A stretch of 64,000 nucleotides of DNA from the NCBI GenBank assembly GCA_020636275.1, contig JACJYD010000003.1:62001-126000 (forward strand), in the 5' to 3' direction. The notes beneath the pieces are model-generated. The model worked only from the letters and a program-made list of their open reading frames with translations. It was not told the DNA's origin and searched no databases. The number at the start of each line of letters is the position of its first letter. The first letter of the stretch is position 1. Shown piece after piece: positions 53,913-63,353 of this stretch. The position numbers and the translations under genes were made by a program. The stretch is from Lewinellaceae bacterium (GTDB taxonomy: Bacteria > Bacteroidota > Bacteroidia > Chitinophagales > Saprospiraceae).

Positions 53913-56147
53913 TTAATACTTCAGCAGCTTTTGACTTCGCACCACCCCCCGGGCCTCCAGCTTGCAGATGTAAAAGCCGGCGGGAATATCCCCGGTATGC
54001 CAGTTGAGCGTATTGCTTCCTGCATTCCAATCGTCTTTGCTCCAGGTGGCCACTAACTGCCCGGAAATATCGAAGATCTGCAAAACACCGGGCCCGCCGC
54101 CGGGCAGCGTAAAGCGAAGCTGAACCCATTCGCCGAAAGGATTGGGCAGGGCCGGGAGCAATTGGATGGCCGGCGCCGCATCGGCTTCTCCCGTCGCACT
54201 CGGATCTTCGATCAGGGTGTATTTGAGAATGGTGTTGTGTTGACCTACCGCCCAGATCGCGGAACTGTCCTTTTCCAGGCGGAAATCCTCGATCCCGCTG
54301 GAGGGGAAAGCCCCGGCCCATTGCAGGTTCCAGGAGACCCCGCCATCTTCCGTCCGGTAAATGAAGCCCTTTCCGTCGGCTGCAACGCCGGTTTCATTGC
54401 GCATCGCTACCCATCCTCGGAGGGTGTCGAGAAAGATGATCCGCTCGAGATAGGGGTGGTTGAGTTGCGAGACCAGCTGCCAGGTGTTGCCTCCATCGGT
54501 GGTTTTCTGGACGTACCCGCCTACCGTTCCAGCCCAGCCTACCGATTTGTCGAGAAAACAAATGTCCATGACCTGCCCGTCGACCGCCGGGGTCTGATCG
54601 ACCCAGGTGGCGCCTCCGTCAATGGTATGGACGATGAACCCGTTGCCCGACCCATACCCGCCGCCGGCCCATCCGGTGGTCGGGTTTACGAAGAAAGCTT
54701 TTTGGACGAACAAGGTGTTCTGCAAGGACTGAGCATACCAGTTGACCCCGCCGTTGAGGGTACCCCGCAGGTTGCCGTTCGAACCGAAAGCCCAGCCGTG
54801 GTCGGCGTCGGCAAAGAAGAAACCCTCCGTCCAGGACGAAGTGCCCAGCGCGTGGGGCGACCAGTTGATCCCGCCGTTGGTCGTGCGCCAGAAGCTGGCA
54901 CCGTTGTTTTCAAATAACGCCCAACCGGTTTGATCGTCGAGCCATTGAATATCGCTCGCCGCCGGCAGCGACAGGTCGACCGACCAGGTTTCGCCGCCGT
55001 CGATGCTGCGTGTCCAGTATTTTTGAACGCCGAAGACATATCCTGCCACTGCCCAGCCGTTGTTCGGATCACTCCAATCGATCGATTTGAGCAGGGGCGC
55101 GTAGTGCTGCAATTCCCAATTGAGCCCCTGGTCGCCGCTGTGCAGGATGGCGGTGTTGTTGCCCGCAAACCAGATATCGTTTCCGACAAAATCGATGCCC
55201 CAGGTATAGTGCAGGAAAGGCGGCGTGTAGGAGTTCCAGCCCTGTCCGGCATCGGTGGTGACGAAGATCTTTTCAGAAGAAGGGGAGAGGATATTTACCC
55301 CGGCCACCGCCACGCTCATCGAATCGCGAACGGAGAGCACATTGTAGGCCTGGTTGGTCTGTCCGACGATCTCCCAGGTGGCGCCGCCATCCGTAGTGTG
55401 GAGCACCGAGCCCGGGAAGTAGAGGCTGGAGGTCACGGTCCAGCCGTTGCGCTCGCTGGTAAATTCGATGGAAGGCAGATCGATATTGGAGCTGCTCAAA
55501 GGGGTGGTCTGCTCCTCCCAGGTCAGTCCGCCGTCGGCAGTATGCCAGATGGCCGGCGCCAGGGTATTCTTCCGGGCTGTGATCCAGCCCCGGTTCGCAT
55601 CGACAAACCATACGTCGGAGACGGAGAAGGCGGTATTCCCGAAACTCAGGTTTTGCCAGTTCTGCCCCCCATCGGTCGTCTTCAGGACCAGAAAGGAGGT
55701 GCCGTCCTGCCAACCGCCAACCGCCCAGCCGGTTTGGTCGTCGATGAAATGGACGCTGGCCAGGTCGCGCTGCGTGCCGCTGTTTTGCGCTGCCCAAGTC
55801 TGTCCGCCGTCGGGCGTATGGTAGATCTTGCCCGATTCGCCGACGACCCATCCCTTTTGCGGACTGGGGAAATGAACGGCTGTCAACCGCGTTACCTGAT
55901 CGTAGGGAAAGTTCAGTTCCTGCCAGGTATTTCCACCATTCACGGTGTGGAGAACGGTACTGATGTAGGAGCCGCCCACGGAACTGCCGCCGACGGCCCA
56001 TCCGTTCTGCCCATCGTCAAAGAACTGAATGCCCGACATCCCCACGCTGGGGTTCATTTTTACGGTCAACCATTCCTGGTTCTGACCGAATGCCGGGAGG
56101 ATACAAAGACAAAAGAACAGGAGGAGAAGACGAGTGGGCGTTTTCAT
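53913..56147 (-). CDS. Ycf48-like beta-propeller protein with type IX sorting domain
   Basis: 744 residues with a signal peptide (RLLLLFFCLCILPAFGQ). The body consists of about thirteen repeats of the Ycf48/BNR type, each with a variant of TTDGGxTW (for example HTPDGGQTW, KTTDGGQNW, RTTNGGINW, HTIDGGATW, RTEDGGVSW) preceded by GWAVG-like strands, which fold into beta-propellers. The last 80 residues form a type IX sorting domain (LLPALPNPFGEWVQLRFTL, VLQIFDISGQLVATW, GFYICKLEARGVVRSQK). It is a secreted surface protein of unknown binding target. It is convergent with moaA. Confidence 0.9.
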   Translation of the reverse strand: MKTPTRLLLLFFCLCILPAFGQNQEWLTVKMNPSVGMSGIQFFDDGQNGWAVGGSSVGGSYISTVLHTVNGGNTWQELNFPYDQVTRLTAVHFPSPQKGWVVGESGKIYHTPDGGQTWAAQNSGTQRDLASVHFIDDQTGWAVGGWQDGTSFLVLKTTDGGQNWQNLSFGNTAFSVSDVWFVDANRGWITARKNTLAPAIWHTADGGLTWEEQTTPLSSSNIDLPSIEFTSERNGWTVTSSLYFPGSVLHTTDGGATWEIVGQTNQAYNVLSVRDSMSVAVAGVNILSPSSEKIFVTTDAGQGWNSYTPPFLHYTWGIDFVGNDIWFAGNNTAILHSGDQGLNWELQHYAPLLKSIDWSDPNNGWAVAGYVFGVQKYWTRSIDGGETWSVDLSLPAASDIQWLDDQTGWALFENNGASFWRTTNGGINWSPHALGTSSWTEGFFFADADHGWAFGSNGNLRGTLNGGVNWYAQSLQNTLFVQKAFFVNPTTGWAGGGYGSGNGFIVHTIDGGATWVDQTPAVDGQVMDICFLDKSVGWAGTVGGYVQKTTDGGNTWQLVSQLNHPYLERIIFLDTLRGWVAMRNETGVAADGKGFIYRTEDGGVSWNLQWAGAFPSSGIEDFRLEKDSSAIWAVGQHNTILKYTLIEDPSATGEADAAPAIQLLPALPNPFGEWVQLRFTLPGGGPGVLQIFDISGQLVATWSKDDWNAGSNTLNWHTGDIPAGFYICKLEARGVVRSQKLLKY

Positions 56148-56357
56148 AAATGAAGTATTTGGATTCTACTGAAGGAAAGTGATTGGACGAACGATGGCCG
56201 TCAATTCACTTGGGACTCATATATTTATATTTTCTGTCTGAAAAGATAAATATTATTGCTTAATTTTCATCGCAACCAAATAACTCCCCTGGAGTTTTGA
56301 TAAAGTCCCCACACGTTTCATCCAATTTAAAAATTAAGGAATCAGGTATTTTAGTCT

Positions 56358-57785
56358 ATGTCATTGGTCGATATAAAAAAGGAAGACTTACAGGTCGAGA
56401 TCGACGAGGTGTTCAAACTACAGAAAGCGAACAGGTTTGCCGTGGGCCGGACGACTGCCCGAGAGCGCAGGGAAAAACTGGACCGCCTCAAAAAAGCCCT
56501 CTTCAGGTACCAACAGGATATTCGCGACGCCATGTATGCCGATTTCCGTAAGCACCAGGTAGAGGTGGATCTCACGGAGTTGTTTACCGTTAAGGACGAG
56601 ATCAATTTTGTAAAGAAAAACCTCGGTCGCTGGATGTCTCCGCAACCAGTGGGCAAATCCCTCCTGCTCCTGGGGTCGAGATCCTATATTCACTACGAAC
56701 CCAAAGGGCTCACGCTCATCCTGGCTCCCTGGAACTTTCCGGTTTTGCTTACGCTCGGTCCCTTGGTATCAGCTATCGCTGCGGGAAATTGCGCGATCGT
56801 GAAACCTTCCGAATTTGTGCCGCATACCAGCGCTGTTTTGAAGCGCATGCTGGATGAACTGTTCCCCAAAGAGGAGGTCTATCTGCTGGAAGGCGATCTG
56901 CATACGGCACAGGCCCTGCTGAGAAAACCGTTCAACCACATTTTCTTTACCGGCTCGCCCGGGGTGGGCAAACAGGTGATGAAATCCGCCTCAGAACACC
57001 TGACCTCGGTAACCCTCGAACTGGGCGGCAAGTCGCCGGGGATCGTCGATGAAACGGCCGATCTGCCCATGACGGCGCTGCGGGTCGCCTGGGGCAAATG
57101 CGTCAATAAAGGCCAGGTTTGCGTGGCGCCCGATAACCTCTGGGTACAGGAAAGCGTGGCCGAACCCTTTCTGAAAGCCTTTAAGGCGTCCATCCGGCAA
57201 TTGTACGGAGATTCGGTCCGCAACTCGGTAGACTATGCCCGCATCGTGGATGCCCGGCATTTCCAACGCCTGAAAGGTATCCTGGAAGACGCCCTCGAAA
57301 ATGGGGCCTCCGTCGAATTGGGCGGCGAACTGGATGCTGCCGATAACTACATCAGCCCGACCCTCCTGCGCGACGTGCCTATGGATTCCAGGGTGATGCA
57401 GGAAGAGATCTTCGGTCCCATACTGCCTTTCCGCACTTTTAAAACCCTCGACGAGCCGATCGAATACCTCCGCAAACAGCCTTATCCGCTTGCGCTTTAC
57501 ATCTATAGCAGGAACAAGAAGAATGTCGACCGGCTGATCCGGGAAACCCGGGCCGGCACCACGGCGGTCAATGAAAATAACCTCCATTTTTTCCAAAACC
57601 GCCTGCCCTTCGGAGGCCTTAATGAAAGCGGTATTGGAAAAGGACACGGCTATTCAGGTTTTCTGGAGTTTACCAACGCCCGTAGTATCTACAAGCAAGG
57701 GTGGCCCGACATGCTGCCGCTGATCACGCCCCCCTATTCCGGATTTAAAAAAAGGCTGGCGGAGCTGATCCTTCGCTGGCTTTAA
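56358..57785 (+). CDS. Aldehyde dehydrogenase family protein
   Basis: 475 residues. NAD(P)-dependent oxidation of an aldehyde to an acid. LILAPWNFPVLLTLGPLVSA, the Rossmann loop FFTGSPGVGKQVM, catalytic Glu in VTLELGGKSPGIV and catalytic Cys in NKGQVCVAPDNLW. Length and the C-terminal hydrophobic tail (LAELILRWL) resemble the class 3/fatty aldehyde dehydrogenase group. No partner gene indicates the substrate. The 210 bases before it are AT-rich with no obvious gene. Confidence 0.93.
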   Translation: MSLVDIKKEDLQVEIDEVFKLQKANRFAVGRTTARERREKLDRLKKALFRYQQDIRDAMYADFRKHQVEVDLTELFTVKDEINFVKKNLGRWMSPQPVGKSLLLLGSRSYIHYEPKGLTLILAPWNFPVLLTLGPLVSAIAAGNCAIVKPSEFVPHTSAVLKRMLDELFPKEEVYLLEGDLHTAQALLRKPFNHIFFTGSPGVGKQVMKSASEHLTSVTLELGGKSPGIVDETADLPMTALRVAWGKCVNKGQVCVAPDNLWVQESVAEPFLKAFKASIRQLYGDSVRNSVDYARIVDARHFQRLKGILEDALENGASVELGGELDAADNYISPTLLRDVPMDSRVMQEEIFGPILPFRTFKTLDEPIEYLRKQPYPLALYIYSRNKKNVDRLIRETRAGTTAVNENNLHFFQNRLPFGGLNESGIGKGHGYSGFLEFTNARSIYKQGWPDMLPLITPPYSGFKKRLAELILRWL

Positions 57786-57806
57786 TTTGGCGTAAATTTT
57801 AGGGCT

Positions 57807-59108
57807 ATGCAGCCACTGGAAAAACTGGAAGAATGGGCGCCCGATCCCGGTACCTGGACCCGGTCGCGGATACTGGCCCATCCTAAAAGATGGAAGGCGC
57901 CCGGGGCAAGGGGAGATCTGTGCTGGGGACTTTCCCGGACAGGTACCGCGACGCTCCACAAAGTGCTGTACCGGTTTTCCGATCATTCCTTTTTCTGCTC
58001 CTGCTCCGTTCGGAAAAAGCCCTGTAAACACGTACTCGCCCTGGCTGCCCTCAGCGTGGAGAACCCCGAGTCGCTGGAAGCAGTCCCTGCTTTTCCCGAA
58101 TGGGTACATGAAAACCTGGACCGGTTGGAACAAAAAAGCACGGCTCCGCTCGCAGCGACCCCGCCCAGTCCGGAAGCGCTCGAACAACGCCGCCGCAACC
58201 GGGAAAAACGCCTGGAACGGATGAACCAGGGCATGGAGGAACTCCAGCGCTGGCTGGGAGATACGATCCGGCACGGGGTGGGGCAATTGGACGAACAAGC
58301 CTTCGAGCGATTTGCCGCTCGAATGGTCGATGCCAAGCTCGGCAGTATCGGTCGCCGGATACGGAACTGGATAAGGCTTCTCGGCCAAACCGACTGGCAG
58401 GAGCAGCTGCTCGGTGAGATGGCGGACCTGTTCCTGCTATTGCGAACCTTCCAACGCACCGAATCGGTGCCGGATGAATTGACCCAGGACCTCGCCCAGA
58501 TCGCAGGACTGACGATCCGAAAAGAAGAAGTGCTCCAGGGGGTGCCGGTTGCCGGGAGGTGGACCGTCCTGGGGGTAGTGGGCGGCGAGGAAGACAACCT
58601 GCGCTTTCGCCGCACCTGGGTCCAGGAGCAAAAAAGCGCGGCTTTTGCCCTCTTTTTGGATTTTGCCTGGGGCGACCAGCCCTTTGCCGATGCCTGGAAT
58701 CCGGGCGGCCAATTCGACGGCAGCGTGATCTACTACCCCTCCGCCTATCCCTTGCGCGCATTGGTCCAGGACCGGAAAGATGTCCGCATCCGGGATTATC
58801 AGATCCGGGGCATTGACTCCCTGGATGCCATGGGCGAACAATATGCAGAAGCCCTATCCCTGAATCCCTGGCTGTCGCGCCTGCCCGTCCTGTTGGAAGC
58901 GGTGCGCCCGGTTCGCGGGCCCGACGGGCAATGGGCACTTCTCGATCCCTCCCGGAAGTACCTCACCCTCACCTGTCCGGAGGCCACCGGCTGGACGCTC
59001 CTGTCCCTGAGTGGAGGCCAGGGCCTGACCCTCTTCGGGGAGTGGAACGGCGCAACGTTCCTCCCGTTGAGCTGTCTTTCTTCCGGCCGGGTGGTCGATC
59101 TCTGTTAA
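57807..59108 (+). CDS. SWIM zinc finger protein
   Basis: 433 residues. The SWIM motif CxC...CxH is at C64, C66, C73 and H75 (FFCSCSVRKKPCKHVLAL). The remainder is a large alpha/beta region rich in Trp (QRWLGDTIRHGVGQLDEQAF; ALFLDFAWGDQPFADAWNPG). In other bacteria such proteins sit beside MoxR AAA and VWA-domain genes; none are present here. It starts 21 bases after the aldehyde dehydrogenase gene. Its role is unknown; SWIM domains bind DNA or protein. Confidence 0.85.
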   Translation: MQPLEKLEEWAPDPGTWTRSRILAHPKRWKAPGARGDLCWGLSRTGTATLHKVLYRFSDHSFFCSCSVRKKPCKHVLALAALSVENPESLEAVPAFPEWVHENLDRLEQKSTAPLAATPPSPEALEQRRRNREKRLERMNQGMEELQRWLGDTIRHGVGQLDEQAFERFAARMVDAKLGSIGRRIRNWIRLLGQTDWQEQLLGEMADLFLLLRTFQRTESVPDELTQDLAQIAGLTIRKEEVLQGVPVAGRWTVLGVVGGEEDNLRFRRTWVQEQKSAAFALFLDFAWGDQPFADAWNPGGQFDGSVIYYPSAYPLRALVQDRKDVRIRDYQIRGIDSLDAMGEQYAEALSLNPWLSRLPVLLEAVRPVRGPDGQWALLDPSRKYLTLTCPEATGWTLLSLSGGQGLTLFGEWNGATFLPLSCLSSGRVVDLC

Positions 59109-59120
59109 AATTTCCATAAC

Positions 59121-59167
59121 TACGAATTTTTTCGTACAATAAAATTGCATTTACGAAAAGTTTCGTA
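59121..59167. promoter_or_regulatory. Two BlaI-type operator dyads
   Basis: TACGAA-TTTT-TTCGTA (59121-59136) and TACGAA-AAGT-TTCGTA (59152-59167) are identical 6-bp arms around four-base spacers, centred 31 bases apart (about three turns). They lie 37 to 83 bases upstream of the blaI-like start. BlaI/MecI repressors bind paired dyads of this size in their own promoter, so these are most likely autoregulatory operators. Confidence 0.8.
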
Positions 59168-59203
59168 TATCATTGTGTTCGAATCACGCGAAACACATTT
59201 CTG

Positions 59204-59593
59204 ATGACAGAAGACAAGCGTTCGAAACCTACGGAATCCGAACTGGAGATCCTGCAGATCCTTTGGGAGCATGGTCCTTCCTCGGTCCGGTTCGTCAACG
59301 AGCAGCTCAACCGGAAGCGGGAAGTGGGGTATACCACTACGTTGAAGTTGATGCAGATCATGTTCGAAAAGGGGTTGGCGCGGCGCAATACCGATCATCG
59401 CTCGCACATTTACGAAGCAAACGTAGAAGAAGGGGAGACCCAAAAGCGGCTGTTGGACGAGCTGATGGATGCTGCCTTCCGCGGATCGGCATTAAAGCTG
59501 GTGGTTCAGGCCCTGGGAAACGGAAATGCATCCCGGGAAGAATTGGATGAGATTAAAGCCTTGATCCGGAAACTGGAATCCGACGAATCATAA
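59204..59593 (+). CDS. BlaI/MecI/CopY-family repressor
   Basis: 129 residues: winged-helix domain (SELEILQILWEHGPSSVRFV, then GYTTTLKLMQIMFEKGLARR and the wing RNTDHRSHIYEANV) and a C-terminal dimerisation helix (LDELMDAAFRGSALKLVVQA). In the bla/mec systems the repressor is cleaved once the partner M56 protease senses its signal. The gene lies four bases before the M56 gene and downstream of two operator dyads. No beta-lactamase gene is adjacent. Confidence 0.95.
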   Translation: MTEDKRSKPTESELEILQILWEHGPSSVRFVNEQLNRKREVGYTTTLKLMQIMFEKGLARRNTDHRSHIYEANVEEGETQKRLLDELMDAAFRGSALKLVVQALGNGNASREELDEIKALIRKLESDES

Positions 59594-59597
59594 AGAT

Positions 59598-61598
59598 ATG
59601 GGCACCTTTTTTCACCTCCTTCCTGAATCCTGGATCCACGCACTTGGGTGGACCATGGTACACTCGCTATGGCAAGGCGCTTTGCTGGCGCTGTTGTTGA
59701 GTGGTTTCAGGGCCGTGTCGGGGCGTCTGGCGCCTCAATACCGCTATGTGGCGGGGCTGAGCGCCATGATCGGGCTCTTCGCCGTTTCGGTAACCACCTT
59801 TTGCCTGCAATTGGAGACAGAAGCTATAGCTGGAGATGGCATCCTCATTTCCCTTTCGGGGGTGATCGAAGAAGAGCAGGTTTCTTTCGTAAGTAACCTG
59901 ACGGCATTTCTCAACCGGCAATTGCCCTTCCTGGTCATCGCCTGGATAGCCGGCCTGCTGTTTTTTACCCTGCGTACTGCCGGCGGATATTGGTATGTGC
60001 ACCAGCTTCGCCGGACGGGCATGACCCTTTCGGAAGCGCATTGGCAGGTTCGGATGGAACAAATTGCCTCCCGCCTGAAAATCCGCCGGCCGGTCGGCTT
60101 GATGGAATCGCTGCAGGTATCGGTTCCCCTGGTGATCGGGCATCTCAAGCCCCTGATCCTGTTGCCGGTAGGGCTGCTCAACCAGTTGAGCCTGGCCGAA
60201 GTGGACGCCATTCTGGCACACGAACTGGCCCATATCCGGCGGCATGACTTTCTGATCAACCTCATCCAGGCCTTGTTGGAGACTTTGTTCTATTTCAATC
60301 CGGCAGCCTGGTATATTTCCTCCGGCATCCGCGCCGAACGCGAAAATTGTTGCGACGATTGGGCCATAGAGGTCTGCGGTAGCTCCCTGACCTACGTGCA
60401 TGCATTGGTTCGCTTGCAGGAACGGGCGGTATCCATGCCGCAGTTTGCCCTTTCCATGGCCGGAGGAGGAAAGCCGTTGCTTCAGCGGGTACGACGAATT
60501 TTGAATCAACCAAACCATAAAAAAACAATCATGGAACGATTTACAGCAACCCTGTTGCTACTGGCTGCCGCAGCCGTATTCTCGATCAGCGCCAGCCGTC
60601 CGGATGTTGGTACGGCCCAGGGCGATGCGGCCCAACCTGTGCTGGTTTCCCTGGAACGGAGCCTGGACAGCATTCCGCCGGCGCCGGCTCTGGTGGAAAA
60701 AGAGCGCATTGTCAAGCAAAAAGGAGATCAGGTAATGGAATTGACCGTGGAAAACGGAGAGATCGTCGAGTTTAAGGTCGATGGAGAGGTTATTTCCCCG
60801 GAAGAATTTTCAAGGTACCAGAAAGACATCGATGCTATGCAGGCCGATTTGAAAATGCCTCCGCCCCCTCCGCCGCCACCCCCCGCACCGCCCTCCGGCA
60901 TTGGCGTTCCACCGCCCCCTCCGCCACCCCCTCCGGCTCCCAGGGCGCCCCGGGAACTCCGCATTGAAAAGGAAATTGAGGTCACTACCGATGGCGATGA
61001 TGAAGGGAAGGTAATGATCTGGAAAGACGAAGACGGCAACCTGACGAAGGTCTACATTGATGATGCAGATGCCCCTGCCCTTATCGATAACCCGGACGAA
61101 GAAGAAGTGATCATCCTTCGCGAAGGAGAGGAGCCGGCTATTATAAAAGGGGACAAATTGCGTTTCCAACGGGAAAACGAGGATAAGTTCCGCGCCATTG
61201 AGGAAAGGGAAAGGGCCATGGAGGACGAACACCGTGCCAGAGAGGAGGCCCATCGGGAACTGGAAATACGGCAACGCGATATCCAGCAGGAAATGGAGAC
61301 CTCCATGAGAAACCGGGAGGAAGCGATCCGGAAACGGCAATTTGAAGCCCAGGATATACAAAGGGGGGCAGCCCCATTCCCGGAGAGAGGGAGCCTCAAA
61401 TCCGCGATCGAACGGGAACTGCGCCGGGATGGCTATATCCGGCCCGACGGCACTTACGAGTTTGAATTATCCGGGAAAAAACTGGTGATCAACGGAAAAA
61501 AAGAATCGGAGGTGATCTTTAACAAATACAGGAATATCTACGAAAAGCAGACCGGCATAGAACTGTCGAAGGACTCCAGGATCGAGATCGATGAATGA
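59598..61598 (+). CDS. BlaR1-like M56 metalloprotease with long C-terminal extension
   Basis: 666 residues. N-terminal membrane helices, the cytosol-facing M56 zinc site HELAH at 208-212 (ILAHELAHIRRHDFLINLIQ) and the ERENCCDDWAIEVCG block, then a helix near 312-330 (MERFTATLLLLAAAAVFSIS). The remaining 330 residues are not a penicillin-binding sensor: they hold a GDQVMELTVENGEIVEFKVD segment, two polyproline tracts (near 425-450), an acidic stretch and a long Glu/Arg helix (about 530-590), ending in a small domain (YEFELSGKKLVINGKKESEV). It probably cleaves or triggers the BlaI partner in response to an envelope signal. Only 4 bases separate the two genes. Confidence 0.9.
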   Translation: MGTFFHLLPESWIHALGWTMVHSLWQGALLALLLSGFRAVSGRLAPQYRYVAGLSAMIGLFAVSVTTFCLQLETEAIAGDGILISLSGVIEEEQVSFVSNLTAFLNRQLPFLVIAWIAGLLFFTLRTAGGYWYVHQLRRTGMTLSEAHWQVRMEQIASRLKIRRPVGLMESLQVSVPLVIGHLKPLILLPVGLLNQLSLAEVDAILAHELAHIRRHDFLINLIQALLETLFYFNPAAWYISSGIRAERENCCDDWAIEVCGSSLTYVHALVRLQERAVSMPQFALSMAGGGKPLLQRVRRILNQPNHKKTIMERFTATLLLLAAAAVFSISASRPDVGTAQGDAAQPVLVSLERSLDSIPPAPALVEKERIVKQKGDQVMELTVENGEIVEFKVDGEVISPEEFSRYQKDIDAMQADLKMPPPPPPPPPAPPSGIGVPPPPPPPPPAPRAPRELRIEKEIEVTTDGDDEGKVMIWKDEDGNLTKVYIDDADAPALIDNPDEEEVIILREGEEPAIIKGDKLRFQRENEDKFRAIEERERAMEDEHRAREEAHRELEIRQRDIQQEMETSMRNREEAIRKRQFEAQDIQRGAAPFPERGSLKSAIERELRRDGYIRPDGTYEFELSGKKLVINGKKESEVIFNKYRNIYEKQTGIELSKDSRIEIDE

Positions 61599-61620
61599 TC
61601 GATCCTTCGGTTCCTGCAAA

Positions 61621-61652
61621 AAAAAGGGCGCCCCACAGGAGGCGCCCTTTTT
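61621..61652 (+). terminator. Terminator after the BlaI/BlaR1 pair
   Basis: A 12-bp stem (61621-61632 with 61641-61652, AAAAAGGGCGCC and its complement) with an eight-base loop and a T-run lies 23 bases past the stop codon. Confidence 0.9.
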
Positions 61653-61670
61653 GTATTCAAAAAAGTGATG

Positions 61671-61787
61671 TCAGGGAAGAGTGGCAAACGCATCAGCCCA
61701 CCAGTCGCTTTTTTCCAAAAAAGACAACAGGCAGCAAAGAAGAAAAAAAATGAAGGCGATTGTCACATCAGTGGTGCGCTTTCTCAT
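61671..61787 (-). CDS. Possible 38-residue membrane peptide
   Basis: ATG at 61787 gives MRKRTTDVTIAFIFFLLCCL and then a short tail ending WWADAFATLP with TGA at 61671. It has a basic N-terminus, one hydrophobic helix and a Trp-rich amphipathic end, as in many small membrane proteins. It fills an otherwise empty stretch. No homologue known to me; it may be chance. Confidence 0.35.
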   Translation of the reverse strand: MRKRTTDVTIAFIFFLLCCLLSFLEKSDWWADAFATLP

Positions 61788-62020
61788 AATGTTCAAGGAT
61801 TGCCAGACCATTGCTAAATATTCAATGGTTGGTTGTTAGTAAACCAAAATAGTGAAGGGTAGATGGTCGGACAGATGCGTTCGGGGACAAAAGTAGGGAA
61901 AAAAGTAGTGCCTGTAAATAGGGCAGTTTTATATTTTACCAGATGATATTTGTAAGAAATTAATTAATAACAGGTTGTGGAATTTTTTTTTTTCAAAACG
62001 AGAAAAATTTCACATTTTTC

Positions 62021-62455
62021 TCACCACTCTTCCCAATTCAACAGGGAGATCTGCAGCATTTGGGCATCGGACGAAAAAGGGAAGGCAGCTTCCCGGAAAC
62101 TTGGCGAGCTCCATTTTGCTTTCACGTTGCCTGAAAAGCCGTAGGGTTCAGTGGGAATGCCCCAGATATTTTTATCCAGCCTGCCGTTGTTGTTGAGGTC
62201 GTGATAGATCGCCAGTGCATAATCGCCATAAGGGAGGCCGGGGATCTCCATGCGGACCGTTCCTTTTTGTGGGGGAACCCCCTTTCCCCAATAGACTTTG
62301 TCCGGGTCAGGAAAATGCTCTTCCCGGTGGAACAAACCGACCCGGATCATTCCGCGAGTGTCGCGAATATTGGCGATTTCAAGCTGGAGGGTACCTTTTT
62401 CAGCAGGTTCGGACACGGCCAGGAGAAGGGTTGAAAGTAGTAGTGACAGGATCAT
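62021..62455 (-). CDS. DUF2141 domain protein
   Basis: 144 residues with a signal peptide (ILSLLLSTLLLAVSEPAEKG) and a DUF2141 core: LQLEIANIRDTRGMIRVGLF, IPGLPYGDYALAIYHDLNNN and the closing GIPTEPYGFSGN. This is a small secreted beta-sandwich family common in Bacteroidota and Alphaproteobacteria; function unknown. The 230 bases downstream are AT-rich, with no other gene but the possible small peptide. Confidence 0.88.
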   Translation of the reverse strand: MILSLLLSTLLLAVSEPAEKGTLQLEIANIRDTRGMIRVGLFHREEHFPDPDKVYWGKGVPPQKGTVRMEIPGLPYGDYALAIYHDLNNNGRLDKNIWGIPTEPYGFSGNVKAKWSSPSFREAAFPFSSDAQMLQISLLNWEEW

Positions 62456-62487
62456 AGGTTCTTAAACCCCAAAACGGCGAAAGTGTT

Positions 62488-63348
62488 TCAGGGCAACGCG
62501 GTCATTTCGCGGAGCACCTCCACCATATAGCGCTGCTTGCTCCACAGAATGAAATGGCTGCCTCCTTCGATCATTCGGATATCCAGGCGGGAGCTGTTTA
62601 CCGCCATGCGCCTGGCGAAGTCGGCATTGCCGGCGGGCACGAGGGTGTCTTTAGTGCCTTGCACCACGGTGACCGGGCAAGTGATCGAGGCCCAGCCGGG
62701 AAGCATGGCCTTCAGTTCGGAATAGAGGGGGTGGATCTCCTGGTTGGCCACCACCATGGAGGTGGGCAGGATCCAACGGATCCAGGGGCTGTCGAAGTAT
62801 TTGCGCCACCATTCCCTGGGCTCCAGCTCCGGATCGATCGAGCCGGCCATTATGAACACGCCATCGACCAGATCGGGGTAGTCCATGGCCAGGCGGGCGA
62901 CTACCGGCCCCCCGTAGGAGTGTCCCATGACGATGGCCTTGCTGCTCCGGTGCCGCTGGAGGATAGGCGCGAGGGCCGCCGCCTGTAGCTTCAGGGAAGG
63001 TTCGCTGCGTCCGAAATCGGAAAACCCGTTACCCGGCCGGTCGACGGCAATAACCTGGGCAAAACGGGTGAGCTGGGTGTCGGCCAGAAAGGTCAAAAAC
63101 GCAGAGGCAGAACCCGGCGCCCCGTGCACCAGCAAGACCAGCGGCTTGGTCGTATCACCCACCTGGGTATAGTGGATCGATCGCCCGTCTTTTTCAATAG
63201 TGAAAAAACGAGGGGCTTCCTGGCCGCGTTTTTCCAGGTAGCGGGCGATGCGGGCATCGCTGCGGCGGAAGGTCATGAGTTCCGACTTGCACATAGCAAA
63301 TAACAATACCGGTAAAAGAAAAAGGAAATAACGTTTCTTGAGGTGCAT
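62488..63348 (-). CDS. Alpha/beta hydrolase, probably membrane-anchored
   Basis: 286 residues. N-terminal signal with a possible lipobox (FLFLLPVLLFAMC, Cys at residue 20). Alpha/beta-hydrolase core with VLLVHGAPGSASAF (oxyanion hole), nucleophile Ser in VMGHSYGGPVVARL, acid in VQGTKDTLVPAGN and catalytic His in IEGGSHFILWSKQ. Substrate unknown. It lies just upstream of the DUF2141 gene on the same strand and five bases after the M43 gene, so it is probably the second gene of a transcript. Confidence 0.9.
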   Translation of the reverse strand: MHLKKRYFLFLLPVLLFAMCKSELMTFRRSDARIARYLEKRGQEAPRFFTIEKDGRSIHYTQVGDTTKPLVLLVHGAPGSASAFLTFLADTQLTRFAQVIAVDRPGNGFSDFGRSEPSLKLQAAALAPILQRHRSSKAIVMGHSYGGPVVARLAMDYPDLVDGVFIMAGSIDPELEPREWWRKYFDSPWIRWILPTSMVVANQEIHPLYSELKAMLPGWASITCPVTVVQGTKDTLVPAGNADFARRMAVNSSRLDIRMIEGGSHFILWSKQRYMVEVLREMTALP

Positions 63349-63353
63349 GGCTC

